Of a stretch of DNA of 64,000 bases, positions 29,201 to 39,170 are shown piece after piece (within the stretch, counting starts at the first letter, position 1; each line of letters begins with the position of its first letter). Under the pieces are notes generated by a model. It was not told the origin of the DNA, did not search any database, and saw only the letters and a program-made list of their open reading frames with translations. The stretch is from Amycolatopsis methanolica 239 (lineage in GTDB: Bacteria; Actinomycetota; Actinomycetes; Mycobacteriales; Pseudonocardiaceae): positions 6,944,001 through 7,008,000 of the forward strand of contig NZ_CP009110.1 of assembly GCF_000739085.1 (NCBI RefSeq). Direction: 5' to 3'. Both the position numbers and the translations under genes were made by a program.

Positions 29201-30300
29201 CCGCCGACCTCGCGCAGCCCGCGAGTCCCACGCTCGGGGGCGCGCTTGGGCGCGTGAGGTCCGCGCTCGAGCCGCGGGGCCTGGGAGACTACAGCGGTGC
29301 AGCCGCAGGAGGCGCGGTGCATCAGGCGGGGCGGCAGGCGGACCGTCTCGTGTGGCCGCTCCGGGTCCTTGATCCGGGCCAGCAGCAACCGCACCGCGCG
29401 GCGGCCGATCTCCTCGATCGGCTGGGCCATCGTGGTCAGCGGCGGCTCCACCAGGTCCGACCACTCGACGTCGTCGAACCCGGCCAGCGCCAGGTCCGCG
29501 CCTGCCCGCAACCCCTGGCGGCGGACCTCATGCAGCACCCCGACCATCATCGAGTCGTTGGCCACCACCAGCGCCGTCGGCCGGTCCGGCAACGCGAGCA
29601 GTTTCGCGGTCGCCGCCGCGCCGCCCTCGCGCGAGGAGTGCCCGGACACCACCAGCTCCGGGTTCCACGACAACCCGCCGCGCCCGAGGCCCAGCCGGTA
29701 GCCGAGCGTCCGCTCCTCGGACGTGGTCAGCCCGGGCATCCCGCTGACGAACCCGATCCGCCGGTGCCCCAGCGCGGCCAGGTGCTCGGTCAGCGCGGAC
29801 GTGGACTGGATGTTCTCCGACCCGACCTGGTCCACGTCGGTCCGCATGGTCAGCCGGTCGATCAGCACGGTCGGCAGCCCGAGCGACACCAGCTCGCTGA
29901 TCACGCGGCCGTCGCCCGCGGCCGGGGTCAGCAGCATGCCCTCGACGCGCCGGGACCGCAACGTCCGGACCGTCTCCTGCTCGGTCTTCACGGTGTCGTG
30001 GGTGTCGGCGAGCAGCACCGTGTACCCGGCCGCGGCGGCCTCGCGTTCGATCGCCTGCATCAGCGCCGCGAAGTACGGATTGGCCAGCAGCGAGATCGCG
30101 ACGCCGATCTGCCGCGTCCCGCCGGTGACCAGCGACCGGGCGATCGCGTCGCCGGTGTAGCCGGTCTCCTCGATGGCGCGCAGCACCGCGGCCTTGGTTT
30201 CCGGGGCCACCGCGCGGGTCCCGTTCACCACGTGTGAGACGGTGGTGATCGAGACGCCAGCCAGATCGGCGACGTCCTTCTGGGTGGGCCTGGACGGCAT
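29197..30300 (-). CDS. LacI family repressor of the sugar operon
   Basis: 367 residues. HTH: TQKDVADLAGVSITTVSHVV, then a hinge helix. The sugar-binding part has IGVAISLLANPYFAALMQAI and GHRRIGFVSG. The C-terminal 25 or so residues (HAPKRAPERGTRGLREVGG) extend beyond the family's usual end and are encoded by a GCGAGTCCCACG-type repeat. A 24-base palindrome lies 29 bases upstream. It should repress the divergent transport operon until its sugar binds. Confidence 0.92.
   Translation of the reverse strand: MPSRPTQKDVADLAGVSITTVSHVVNGTRAVAPETKAAVLRAIEETGYTGDAIARSLVTGGTRQIGVAISLLANPYFAALMQAIEREAAAAGYTVLLADTHDTVKTEQETVRTLRSRRVEGMLLTPAAGDGRVISELVSLGLPTVLIDRLTMRTDVDQVGSENIQSTSALTEHLAALGHRRIGFVSGMPGLTTSEERTLGYRLGLGRGGLSWNPELVVSGHSSREGGAAATAKLLALPDRPTALVVANDSMMVGVLHEVRRQGLRAGADLALAGFDDVEWSDLVEPPLTTMAQPIEEIGRRAVRLLLARIKDPERPHETVRLPPRLMHRASCGCTAVVSQAPRLERGPHAPKRAPERGTRGLREVGG
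29220..29272. repeat. GCGAGTCCCACG-type interspersed repeat in the LacI 3' end
   Basis: CGCGAGTCCCACG followed by GCGCGTGAGGTCCGCGCTCG forms repeat units related to those at 45590-45720 (which share GCGAGTCCCACG). Here the element lies inside coding DNA and supplies the LacI tail. Confidence 0.6.
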
Positions 30301-30329
30301 CAGATTTCTCCAACGAGCACGATCGATCC

Positions 30330-30353
30330 GCAAGCGTTTGCGCAAACGCTTGC
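30330..30353. promoter_or_regulatory. LacI-type operator, 24-base perfect palindrome
   Basis: The half-site GCAAGCGTTTGC is followed directly by its reverse complement GCAAACGCTTGC. The central CG and this arm match the usual LacI/GalR-type operator design. It lies between the divergent lacI and transport-operon starts and should control both. Confidence 0.9.
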
Positions 30354-30418
30354 CGGAGTAGTGTAAGCCCTCCTACCGTCCCCGTCGGCAAACGATCAGC
30401 CTCGATGGGGAGGGCAGC

Positions 30419-31423
30419 GTGAGACAGCGGAGTCTCCTGTGCCTCGTCACGGCCGGCTTGCTGGCCGTCAGCGGGTGCACCGTCGAACGCCACTGGGGCG
30501 GGAGTTCCGCTCCGGCGGGCAGCGGCCAGGCCAAGGTCGGCCTGGTGACGAAGACCGAAACGAACCCGTACTTCGTGGAGCTGCGCAACGCGGCGAGCGC
30601 CGCCGCGCAGGCCCAGGGCGCCGAGTTCATGGCGCTGGCCGGACAGTTCGACGGCGACAACGACGGCCAGGTCCGGGCCATCGAGAACATGGTCCAGCAG
30701 GGCGTCACGACCATCCTGATCACCCCGAACTCCTCGACCGGCGTGCTCGCCGCCATCGAGCGCGCCCGGCAGGCCGGGGTCATGGTGATCGCGCTGGACA
30801 CCGCGACCGACCCGGCCGACGCGGTCGACGCCACCTACGCGACGGACAACGTCGCGGCCGGGCGGCAGCAGGGCGCCTACGTCAAGGCCGCGCTCGCTGG
30901 CTCCGCCCCGAAGGTGATCATGATCGACGGCACCGCGGGCAGCACGGTGGACACCTACCGGCACAACGGTTTCCTGGAGGGCATCGGCCTGCGGGACGGC
31001 GACCCGGCGATCGTCGGCCGGGACAACGCCAACGGCGACCAGTCCATCGCGCAGCAGAAGATGGAGAACCTGCTCCAGCGCAGCACCGACCTCAACGCCG
31101 TCTACACGATGAACGAGCCGACCGCGCGCGGCGCGTACGCCGCGCTGCAGGCCCGCGGCCTGCGGATCCTGATGGGCTCCATCGACGGCGGCTGCCAGGG
31201 CGTGCAGAACGTGCGCGACGGCCAGTACGCGGCGACGGTCATGCAGTTCCCGCGCAAGATGGCCGAAGAAGGCGTCGCCGCCGCCGTCCGGTACGCGAAG
31301 ACCGGGGAGAAGCCGAGCGGGTTCATCGACACCGGCTCGGTCGTGATCACCGACCGCCCGATGCCCGGCGTGCCGAGCCAGGACACCACATGGGGCCTGC
31401 AGAACTGCTGGGGGACGAAATGA
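30419..31423 (+). CDS. Sugar ABC transporter substrate-binding lipoprotein
   Basis: 334 residues. The lipobox LAVSGC places the lipidated Cys at residue 20. The type 1 periplasmic-binding fold is seen in VGLVTKTETNPYFVELRNAA, GVTTILITPNSSTGVLAAIE and ALDTATDP. It would capture sugar outside the membrane for the permease. GTG after GGGGAGGG. First gene of a six-gene operon whose order (binding protein, permease, ATPase, kinase) resembles rhizobial frcBCAK. Confidence 0.92.
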   Translation: MRQRSLLCLVTAGLLAVSGCTVERHWGGSSAPAGSGQAKVGLVTKTETNPYFVELRNAASAAAQAQGAEFMALAGQFDGDNDGQVRAIENMVQQGVTTILITPNSSTGVLAAIERARQAGVMVIALDTATDPADAVDATYATDNVAAGRQQGAYVKAALAGSAPKVIMIDGTAGSTVDTYRHNGFLEGIGLRDGDPAIVGRDNANGDQSIAQQKMENLLQRSTDLNAVYTMNEPTARGAYAALQARGLRILMGSIDGGCQGVQNVRDGQYAATVMQFPRKMAEEGVAAAVRYAKTGEKPSGFIDTGSVVITDRPMPGVPSQDTTWGLQNCWGTK

Positions 31424-32403
31424 CGGCGTCCACTGTGGAGCGGCGCGAGTCGCTCGGTGAGTTCTTCCTGCGCGCCCCGGCGATCGGGCCCGCGCTCGCG
31501 CTGGTGGTCGCGGTCGTCGTGTTCTCGTTGTCCACCAGCACGTTCCTGGAGCTGGACAACCTGTCGCTGGTGGTCGAGCAGTCGCTCGTGGTCGGCACGC
31601 TCGCGCTCGGCCAGACGCTGATCATCCTGACCGCGGGCATCGACCTGTCGAACGCGGCGGCGATGGTGCTGGCGACGCTGCTGATGGCGAAACTGCTGGT
31701 CGGCGGGGTGCCCGGCGGCCTGGCGCTCATCCTCGGCGTGCTGGTCACGGCCGCGCTGGGCCTGGTCACCGGTTCGCTGGTCACCCGGGTGAAGCTACCG
31801 CCGTTCATCGTCACGCTCGGCCTGTTCACGATGCTCACCGCGGCGGCCAAGCTGGTCGCAGACGGGCAGGCGGTGCCGATCGCGCCCGGCTCGCTGCTCG
31901 CGTGGCTCGGCACCCGCCGCTACCTGTTCGGCGGCATCCCGGTCACCTACGGCATGACGCTCGCGCTGGTCATGTACCTCGTGCTCTGGTACGCGCTGAC
32001 CAGGACGGCGTGGGGCAAGCACGTCTACGCCGTCGGCAACGCGCCGGAAGCCGCGCGGCTGAGCGGCATCAAGGTCAACCGGACGATCGTGTCGGTGTAC
32101 CTGGTCGCCGGGCTGATCTTCGGCATCGCCGCGTGGCAGGCGCTGGGCCGGGTGCCCAACGCCGACCCGAACGCCTACCAGCTCGGCAACCTCGACTCGA
32201 TCACCGCGGTCGTGCTCGGGGGCACGAGCCTGTTCGGCGGACGCGGATCGGTGTTCGGGACGATGATGGGTGCGTTGATCGTGACGGTGCTGCGCTCCGG
32301 GCTGACCCAGCTCGGCGTCGACTCGCTCTACCAGGACGTCGCCACCGGTGCGCTGGTGATCGCCGCGGTGGCCGTGGACCGGCTGGCCAGGAGGCAGAAA
32401 TGA
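31420..32403 (+). CDS. Sugar ABC transporter permease (RbsC/FrcC-like)
   Basis: 327 residues, eight to ten helices. LGQTLIILTAGIDLSNAAAM is the CUT2 signature, and the coupling EAA-like loop follows in YAVGNAPEAARLSGIKVNR. AVVLGGTSLFGGRGSVFGTM closes the protein. ATGA overlap with the binding-protein gene. Forms the channel for sugar import. Confidence 0.92.
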   Translation: MTASTVERRESLGEFFLRAPAIGPALALVVAVVVFSLSTSTFLELDNLSLVVEQSLVVGTLALGQTLIILTAGIDLSNAAAMVLATLLMAKLLVGGVPGGLALILGVLVTAALGLVTGSLVTRVKLPPFIVTLGLFTMLTAAAKLVADGQAVPIAPGSLLAWLGTRRYLFGGIPVTYGMTLALVMYLVLWYALTRTAWGKHVYAVGNAPEAARLSGIKVNRTIVSVYLVAGLIFGIAAWQALGRVPNADPNAYQLGNLDSITAVVLGGTSLFGGRGSVFGTMMGALIVTVLRSGLTQLGVDSLYQDVATGALVIAAVAVDRLARRQK

Positions 32404-33206
32404 CCCCGACACTCTCGGCGCGCGGCCTGGTCAAGCGCTTCGGCCGGGTGACCGCGATCGACGGCGCGGACTTCGACCTCGAACCGGGCGAGGTGCTCGC
32501 CGTGGTCGGCGACAACGGCGCGGGCAAGTCGAGCCTGATCAAGGCCCTGTCCGGGGCGCTGGTGCCGGACACGGGCGAGATCTTCGTCGACGGCGAGCCG
32601 GTGCACTTCCGGACGCCGCTGGACGCCCGGCGCTGCGGCATCGAGACCGTCTACCAGGACCTGGCGCTCGCGCCGGCGCAGGACATCGCGACCAACATGT
32701 TCCTGGGCAGGGAGATCCGCCGCCGTGGCCCGCTCGGGCTGGTCCGCAAGCTGGACACGGCGAAGATGCGCGCCGAGGCCCAGCGGGTGCTCGACGAGCT
32801 GGACATCAAGATCAAGTCGATCACGCAGCCCGTCGAGACGCTCTCCGGCGGCCAGCGGCAGGGCGTCGCGGTCGCGCGGGCCGCGGCGTTCGGGACCAAG
32901 GCCGTGATCATGGACGAGCCGACCGCCGCGCTCGGGGTCGCCGAGTCGGCGAAGGTGCTGGAGCTGATCGACCGGATCCGGCAGCGCGGCCTGCCGGTCG
33001 TGCTGATCAGCCACAACATGCCGCACGTGTTCGAGATCGCGGACCGCATCCACGTGCACCGGCTGGGCAGGCGGGTCGGCGTGGTCTCACCGAAGACGAC
33101 GAGCATGAACCAGGTCGTCGGGCTGATCACCGGCGCGCTGGCCGTCGGGGCGGACGGTCAGGTCGAGGAGGTCGAGTCGGCGGTGCGGACGGGGTTGTCG
33201 GCGTGA
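32400..33206 (+). CDS. Sugar ABC transporter ATPase, single domain
   Basis: 268 residues. Walker A GDNGAGKSS, signature LSGGQRQG and Walker B AVIMDEPTAAL are intact, with the H-loop ISHNMPH. CUT2 importers normally have a double ATPase of about 500 residues; this single-domain form is the FrcA type and must dimerise. ATGA overlap with the permease gene. Confidence 0.92.
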   Translation: MTPTLSARGLVKRFGRVTAIDGADFDLEPGEVLAVVGDNGAGKSSLIKALSGALVPDTGEIFVDGEPVHFRTPLDARRCGIETVYQDLALAPAQDIATNMFLGREIRRRGPLGLVRKLDTAKMRAEAQRVLDELDIKIKSITQPVETLSGGQRQGVAVARAAAFGTKAVIMDEPTAALGVAESAKVLELIDRIRQRGLPVVLISHNMPHVFEIADRIHVHRLGRRVGVVSPKTTSMNQVVGLITGALAVGADGQVEEVESAVRTGLSA

Positions 33207-34038
33207 CCGTCCTGCTCGCGGGGCTGTGCACGGTCGATCTCGTGCAGCGGGTGGCGGAGCTGCCGTCCCCCGGCGAGAAGGTGCAGTCGCTCGGTGTCGA
33301 GGTGGCCGCGGGCGGGCCGGCGACCAACGCCGCCGTCACGGTCGCGGCCCTCGGGGAGGAGGCCGTGCTGGTCACGGCGCTGGGCAGGCACCCGCTCGCC
33401 GGGCTGGCCCGCGCCGACCTGTCCGCGCACGGCGTGCGGATCGTGGACATCGCCCCCGAGCAGGACGAACCCCCCGCGGTGAGCGCCGTCGCGGTGCGCG
33501 ACCGCGACGGCGAACGGACCGTAGTCTCGCGCAACGCCGGCGCGAACCCGGGCGCCATGCCGTCCGAACTGCCGGACGGCGTCCGAGCCGTGCTGGTCGA
33601 CGGGCACCTGCCCCGGCTGGCGCTGGGCGTGGCGCGATGGGCACGGGAGCGCGGCGTTCCGGTCGTGCTGGACGCGGGCAGCTGGAAGCCCGTGCTGGAC
33701 GAACTGCTGCCGCTGGTCGACATCGCGGCCTGCTCGGCGCAGTTCCGCGCGCCGGGGCCCGGCCTGCTTGAGCGCGGGGTGCCCACTGTGGTCGTGACGA
33801 ACGGGCCCGGCCCGGTGCGCTGGGAAACGAGCGACGATGCTGGTGAGATCGAGGTGCCGCGGATGCCCGCGGTGGACACACTGGGCGCGGGGGACGTCTG
33901 GCACGGCGCACTGGTGTACGGCGTCGGGAGGTTCGGGCTGCCGGAACTGATCCGGTTCGCCAACGAGGTGGCCGCGGAGAAGGTGCGGCACGCGGGGCCA
34001 CGGACGTGGGTCCCGGAGGTAGGGAAGTTGGGAGTGCG

Positions 34039-34042
<4 letters not shown>
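33203..34042 (+). CDS. PfkB family sugar kinase
   Basis: 279 residues. The N-terminal GGPATNAAVTVAALGEEAVL and the C-terminal PfkB signature DTLGAGDVWHGAL (catalytic Asp) are intact. It would phosphorylate the imported sugar. The exact hydroxyl is unknown; fructose, ribose or similar are candidates. GTG overlaps the ATPase stop. Confidence 0.9.
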
Positions 34043-34676
<634 letters not shown>

Positions 34677-34680
<4 letters not shown>

Positions 34681-35423
34681 CCGGGGTCCTCGTCGTCACC
34701 GGCGGCAGCCGGGGCATCGGCGCGGCGGTCGCGACACTGGGCGCCGAGCGCGGGTACGACGTGGTGATCAACTATGCGAGCGACCCGGCGGCGGCCGAGG
34801 AGGTCGCCGCCCGGGTTCGCGCCGCCGACCGGAAGGCGCTGGCCGTCCGCGGCGATGTGGCGTCCGAGGAGGACGTGATCGCGTTGTTCGACGCGGCGGC
34901 CGGGCTGGGGCCGGTCACGGCGGTGGTGAACAACGCGGCCATCACCGGCAACACGCCGGGGCGGCTGGACTCGCAGGACGTGACGACCGTGCGCCGCGTG
35001 CTGGACGTCAACGTGACCGGGGTGTTCCTGTGCTGCCGGGAGGCGGTGCGGCGGATGTCCACTCGGTACGGCGGAGCCGGTGGGGCGGTGGTCAACATTT
35101 CGTCCACAGCCGCGCGCACCGGTTCGCCCGGCGAGTGGACGCACTACGCGGCGACGAAGGCGGCGGTCGAGACGCTGACCTGGGGCCTGGCGCAGGAGGT
35201 CGCCGGCGAGGGGGTGCGGGTCAACGCCGTGGCGCCCGGCCTGGTGGACACCGGCCTGCACGCGGCGGCCGGGCTGCCCGATCGGGTGGAGCGGCTGGCC
35301 CCGGGGATCCCGCTGGCCAGGGCCGGGCGGCCGGAGGAGATCGCCGAGGCGGTCCTGTGGATGCTTTCGCCTGCCGCGTCCTACGCGGTGGGCGCGGTCC
35401 TCCCGGTCGGGGGCGGTCGCTGA
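34677..35423 (+). CDS. Short-chain dehydrogenase (FabG-like)
   Basis: 248 residues. GGSRGIGAAVA is the cofactor loop, NNAAITG the NNAG-equivalent, and Ser plus YAATK complete the active site. C-terminal PGLVDTGLHAAAG is FabG-like. Last gene of the sugar operon with an ATGA overlap, so it probably oxidises or reduces a sugar derivative. Confidence 0.88.
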
Positions 35424-35428
35424 CGCCG

Positions 35429-35464
35429 TCCACAGCCTGTGGATGAAACTTCGAGTTGTCCACA
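35429..35464. promoter_or_regulatory. Cluster of DnaA-box-like sequences
   Basis: TTGTCCACA (35456-35464) equals the actinobacterial DnaA box consensus. Just upstream, TCCACAG (35429-35435) and CTGTGGA (35437-35443) form an inverted pair of near-boxes. No AT-rich unwinding region or replication gene is nearby, so an oriC is not implied. Confidence 0.5.
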
Positions 35465-35542
35465 GGTACACCCGTGGAAACCGGGAACCCGAACGGGACG
35501 TTGTCATTCCTGAGGGGGCTCGATCGGGTGAGAAGGGACTGC

Positions 35543-35956
35543 ATGTCGAAGCTGACCGGAGTGCACCACTTGGCCCTCACCGTGACCGACGTCGACCGGA
35601 GTGTGCCCTGGTACGAGCGCGTGCTCGACCTGCGGGAGACCGGGCGTCGGGAGGATCCGGAGACCGGCCTGCGGAAGGTGCTGCTCCAGGCCCCCGGCGA
35701 CGCGTTCTCGGTGGTCCTGCTGCAGCACCCGGACACCGAGCGCGGCCCGTTCGACGAGCGCCGGACCGGGCTGGACCACGTCGCGTTCACCGTGCCGACC
35801 TTCGCCGAGCTGAAGCAGTGGGAGCAGCGGCTCGCCGACTACGGGGTCGACTACAGCCCGGCCAAGCAGTCGCGCACGCTGCCTGGCTCCGCGGTCGTCG
35901 TGTTCCGCGACCCGGACGGCATCCAGCTGGAGGTGTGGGCAGGCATCGGCTCCTGA
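35543..35956 (+). CDS. VOC family (glyoxalase-like) protein
   Basis: 137 residues. Two betaalphabetabetabeta modules: VHHLALTVTDVDRSVPWYER with a metal His, and GLDHVAFTVPTFAELKQWEQ with another, then FRDPDGIQLEVW with the Glu. Metal-dependent dioxygenase, isomerase or resistance protein; exact role unknown. DnaA-box-like sequences lie 80 bases upstream of its ATG. Confidence 0.85.
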   Translation: MSKLTGVHHLALTVTDVDRSVPWYERVLDLRETGRREDPETGLRKVLLQAPGDAFSVVLLQHPDTERGPFDERRTGLDHVAFTVPTFAELKQWEQRLADYGVDYSPAKQSRTLPGSAVVVFRDPDGIQLEVWAGIGS

Positions 35957-36043
35957 GGCCGGCGCTGTTGATCTGCGCGGTCGACCGCGAGAACCTGGTT
36001 CCACCACCCGACCGCGGTGGAAGCGCCTGCCCCCGGAGGACCG

Positions 36044-37537
36044 ATGACGGAGCGGATCTTCGACGCACTCGCCGACGCCGCGGCGGACCCGGACGCCGTC
36101 GGCTGGCTGGCCGGTGGCCGCGAGATCAGGTTCGCCGAGATGGACCGGCTGTCCGACCGGTTCGCGGCCGGCCTGCTGCGGCACGGGATCCGGCACGGCG
36201 ACCGGATCGCCGTCCTCGGCCCCACTACGCCGGAATGGCTGGTGGTCTACTTCGCCGCGGCCAAGATCGGCGCGGTCGTGGTGGGCCTGAGCGTGCGCTA
36301 CCGGGAGAACGAACTCGCCCACATGCTGCGTGATTCCGGAGCGCGCCTGGCGGTCACCGTGCCGTCGCACGACGGGGTCGACTTCCCCGCGCTGCTCGCC
36401 GGGCTCGTGGAGACCGTGGTGACCTTCGGCGGTGACGGTCTGACCTTCGAGGACCTCCTGGTCGACGGGCCGACGGCCGGGGCAGAGGTCACCCCCGACG
36501 ACCCCGTGATGATCATCTACACCTCGGGCACCACCGGCACGCCCAAGGGCGCCGTCCTCACCCACCGCGGCCAGCTCGCGGCGGCTCGCTCGCAGGCCAG
36601 GCACATGCGCCTGACCGAGCACGACGTCCTGCCGGTCGCCGTGCCGCTCAACCACGTCAGCGGGATCACCTGTTGCGTCCTGAGCGCGCTCGTCACACGG
36701 GCGCGCGCGGTCCTGCTGCCCGCCTTCGACCCCCGCGAGATCGCCGGCCTCTTCGCCACCGCGGGCCTCACCCTGTGGGTCGGGGTGCCCACGATGCATA
36801 CGCTGCTGCTCAACCGTCCGGAGCTGGACGCGGTGGACACCCCGGCGGTGCGGCTCGTCGTCACCGGCGGCGCGAACGCCGAGCCGGCCCTGCTGGAGCG
36901 CCTGCACGCCCGGTTCCCCAACGCCAGGGTGATGAACCTCTACGGGCTGAGCGAGACCGCGGGCGCCGTGCTGATGACGGCGTGGGACGACGACTTCGAC
37001 ACGACCGCGACCACGGTCGGGCACCCGCTGCCGGACGTCGAGATCAGGGTCGCCGGCCCGGCCGGGGCGGACCTGCCTGCCGGGGAGACCGGGGAGCTGC
37101 TGGTCCGGTCGCCGTCGCTGACGGCCGGTTACCACGGCCGCCCGCGGGAGACGGCCGAGGCCTTCGCGGACGGCTGGCTGTGCACGGGCGACCTGGCGAC
37201 CGTGACGGACACCGGCGCGGTGCGGCTGCGCGGGCGGGCCAAGGAGATGTTCGTGCAGGGCGGGTTCAACGTGTACCCGGTCGAGGTCGAGAACGTGCTC
37301 ACCGCGCACCCGGACGTCGTGCTGGCCGCTGGGATCGGCGTGCCCGACCCGGTGCTCGGCGAGATCGGCCGCTACTACGTGGTGCTCGCGCCAGGGGCCA
37401 GCGTGACCGCCGACGACCTGAAGTCGTTCTGCGCGGTGAAGATCGCCGACTACAAGGTGCCGAAGGAGATCGTCGTGCGGGACGGCCTGCCGCTCACCCC
37501 CGCGGGGAAGATCCAGAAGAGCAGGCTGCGCGACTAG
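36044..37537 (+). CDS. Acyl-CoA synthetase / AMP-dependent ligase
   Basis: 497 residues. The AMP-binding motif IIYTSGTTGTPKGAVLTH is intact. VVTGGANAE, LYGLSETAG, WLCTGDLA and the last-domain GGFNVYPVEVEN and the catalytic Lys in TPAGKIQKS are present. Ligates a fatty or aryl acid to CoA. Substrate unknown. GGAGGA SD. An 87-base gap after the VOC gene may allow co-transcription. Confidence 0.92.
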   Translation: MTERIFDALADAAADPDAVGWLAGGREIRFAEMDRLSDRFAAGLLRHGIRHGDRIAVLGPTTPEWLVVYFAAAKIGAVVVGLSVRYRENELAHMLRDSGARLAVTVPSHDGVDFPALLAGLVETVVTFGGDGLTFEDLLVDGPTAGAEVTPDDPVMIIYTSGTTGTPKGAVLTHRGQLAAARSQARHMRLTEHDVLPVAVPLNHVSGITCCVLSALVTRARAVLLPAFDPREIAGLFATAGLTLWVGVPTMHTLLLNRPELDAVDTPAVRLVVTGGANAEPALLERLHARFPNARVMNLYGLSETAGAVLMTAWDDDFDTTATTVGHPLPDVEIRVAGPAGADLPAGETGELLVRSPSLTAGYHGRPRETAEAFADGWLCTGDLATVTDTGAVRLRGRAKEMFVQGGFNVYPVEVENVLTAHPDVVLAAGIGVPDPVLGEIGRYYVVLAPGASVTADDLKSFCAVKIADYKVPKEIVVRDGLPLTPAGKIQKSRLRD

Positions 37538-37557
37538 CCGCATGCTTGGGAAAAGTC

Positions 37558-38238
37558 CTAGGCCGCCGCGGGGTACTCGTTGTCCGGTTCCTCCTCGACC
37601 GGGCGGCGCATCTCCTGCCGGTACCGCACGAAGCCGTAACCTGTGCCGACCACGAAGAACGCGACCGACAGCCACACCAGCACGGTCTTGACCCACGGGA
37701 TCGCGTCCAGCAGGCCGGCGCCGTAGTAGCCGATCAGCACCAGCGTCGGCACCCAGAACACGCCGCCGATCGTGGTGGCGAGCATGAACCGCCGCGAGTC
37801 CATCCGCGCGGCGCCCGCGATGAGCGGCGCCAGCGTGCGGATCCACGGGATCCACCTGGCCGCCACGATCGCGAAGAAGCCCTTGCGGTCGAGGAATTCC
37901 CGCGCCCGTTCGAGGTTGTGCCGGTTCAGCACCTTGCCCCCGCGCCGGGCGATGAACCGGACCCCGGTCTGCTGGCCGATGTAGTAGCCGACCTGGTTGC
38001 CGATCACCGCGACGACGAGCGCGGCCCCGGACAGCAGCCAGGCGCTCGCGTGCGCCCCGTGCGAGGCGAGCACGACCCCGGCCGCGAACAGCAGCGAGTC
38101 ACCTGGCAGGAACAGCCCGATGATGAGCGCGCACTCGATGAACACGAAGCTGAGCACGATGACCCAGACCAGCAGCGGGCCGGCCGTGTTCAACCAGCCG
38201 ACGCCGACGGCTTCGGACGCGGCGAAGTCGAAAGTCAC
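37558..38238 (-). CDS. DedA family membrane protein
   Basis: 226 residues from the GTG at 38238. The DedA signature is CALIIGLFLPGDSLLFAAGV; FFAIVAARWIPWIRTLAPLI and MDSRRFMLATTIGG follow, then the final helices. DedA proteins flip undecaprenyl phosphate and related lipids and support membrane potential. A second, divergent member is at 44492. Convergent with the acyl-CoA ligase, 20 bases between stops. Confidence 0.9.
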   Translation of the reverse strand: MTFDFAASEAVGVGWLNTAGPLLVWVIVLSFVFIECALIIGLFLPGDSLLFAAGVVLASHGAHASAWLLSGAALVVAVIGNQVGYYIGQQTGVRFIARRGGKVLNRHNLERAREFLDRKGFFAIVAARWIPWIRTLAPLIAGAARMDSRRFMLATTIGGVFWVPTLVLIGYYGAGLLDAIPWVKTVLVWLSVAFFVVGTGYGFVRYRQEMRRPVEEEPDNEYPAAA

Positions 38239-38307
38239 CCGGAAAGCGTACGTGCCGCACGCAACCAACGGTCAGCCGATCGGCGAAAACAGATGACCGT
38301 TACGGAA

Positions 38308-38341
38308 CGCGGTCGCACACCGAACAGCGTGTGCGACCGCG
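38308..38341 (-). terminator. Hairpin after the MarR-MFS-YceI operon
   Basis: CGCGGTCGCACAC (38308-38320) and GTGTGCGACCGCG (38329-38341) form a perfect 13-base stem with an 8-base loop, 7 bases past the YceI stop on the minus strand. There is no T run. Confidence 0.72.
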
Positions 38342-38348
38342 CGTCCGC

Positions 38349-39170
38349 TCACATTTGCGGCAGTGACTCGCCCTGAACAGCCTCGATGTCGAGTTCGATC
38401 TTGATGTTCGACCCGATCGCGGCGACCCCGGCGCGCACCATCGCGTTGTAATTGATCGCGAAATCGTTCCGGTGCAGTTGCGTTTCCGCGTGGAACGCGA
38501 CCCGCACCCCGCCCCACGGGTCGGGCCCGTACCCGCCGTAGGTCAGGTCCAGCTCGATCGGCTTGCGCTCGCCGTGCAGGGTCAGCTCCCCGGCCAGCGT
38601 CCAGGTGTCGGCGCCGCGCTGCCGCATCCCGGTGCTGACGAACCCGATCACCGGGTAGGACTCGACGTCCAGGAACTCCGGCGACCGCAGGTGGTCGTCG
38701 CGCATCTTGATGCCGGTGTCGATGCTCGCGGCCTTGATCTCCGCCTCGACCCGCGACTGCTCGGCCGGGCGGCCGATCTCGATGCGGCCGCTGATGTCGG
38801 AGAACCGCGCCTTGATGCTGGCGATGCCCAGGTGCCGCGCGGTCGCCACGGCGCTGGAGTGCACCGGGTCGATCGTCCACGGCCCGGCGGGCGGCAGCTC
38901 GACGGCGCCCGCCACCGGGGTCACCACCAGGTCGCCGAGCGAGCCCGACCCGTCTGATCCGATCTGCGCGGTCCGCGCCACCGGGGCGTACCCGGCGGCG
39001 GTGAGGACCGCGGTGTAGACGCCCACGGGCAGCGGTGGCGTGACCACCGCTCCCGTGGCGTCGGCGACGGCGCGGGCGACCTGCTGGCCGCTCATGTCCG
39101 TCACGGTCAGCACCGCGTTCGCCACCGCCCAGCCCTCGGCCGTGCGGATCTGCGCGCGCAATCCGCTCAT
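38349..39170 (-). CDS. YceI family protein with N-terminal beta-sandwich module
   Basis: 273 residues. Residues 1-85 are a carboxypeptidase-regulatory-like module, with VLTVTDMSGQQVARAVADATG, clearly related to modules of the neighbouring pump. The YceI lipocalin-like barrel follows from about 95 (PWTIDPVHSSAVATARHLG to EAVQGESLPQM). YceI barrels bind polyisoprenoids or other amphipathic chains. No signal peptide is seen, unlike E. coli YceI, so both parts are cytosolic. ATGA overlap with the MFS gene; last of a three-gene operon. Confidence 0.9.
   Translation of the reverse strand: MSGLRAQIRTAEGWAVANAVLTVTDMSGQQVARAVADATGAVVTPPLPVGVYTAVLTAAGYAPVARTAQIGSDGSGSLGDLVVTPVAGAVELPPAGPWTIDPVHSSAVATARHLGIASIKARFSDISGRIEIGRPAEQSRVEAEIKAASIDTGIKMRDDHLRSPEFLDVESYPVIGFVSTGMRQRGADTWTLAGELTLHGERKPIELDLTYGGYGPDPWGGVRVAFHAETQLHRNDFAINYNAMVRAGVAAIGSNIKIELDIEAVQGESLPQM

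Noticed and set aside
35429..35464. Replication origin
   Set aside because: Only a few boxes, no AT-rich element and no dnaA or dnaN nearby.
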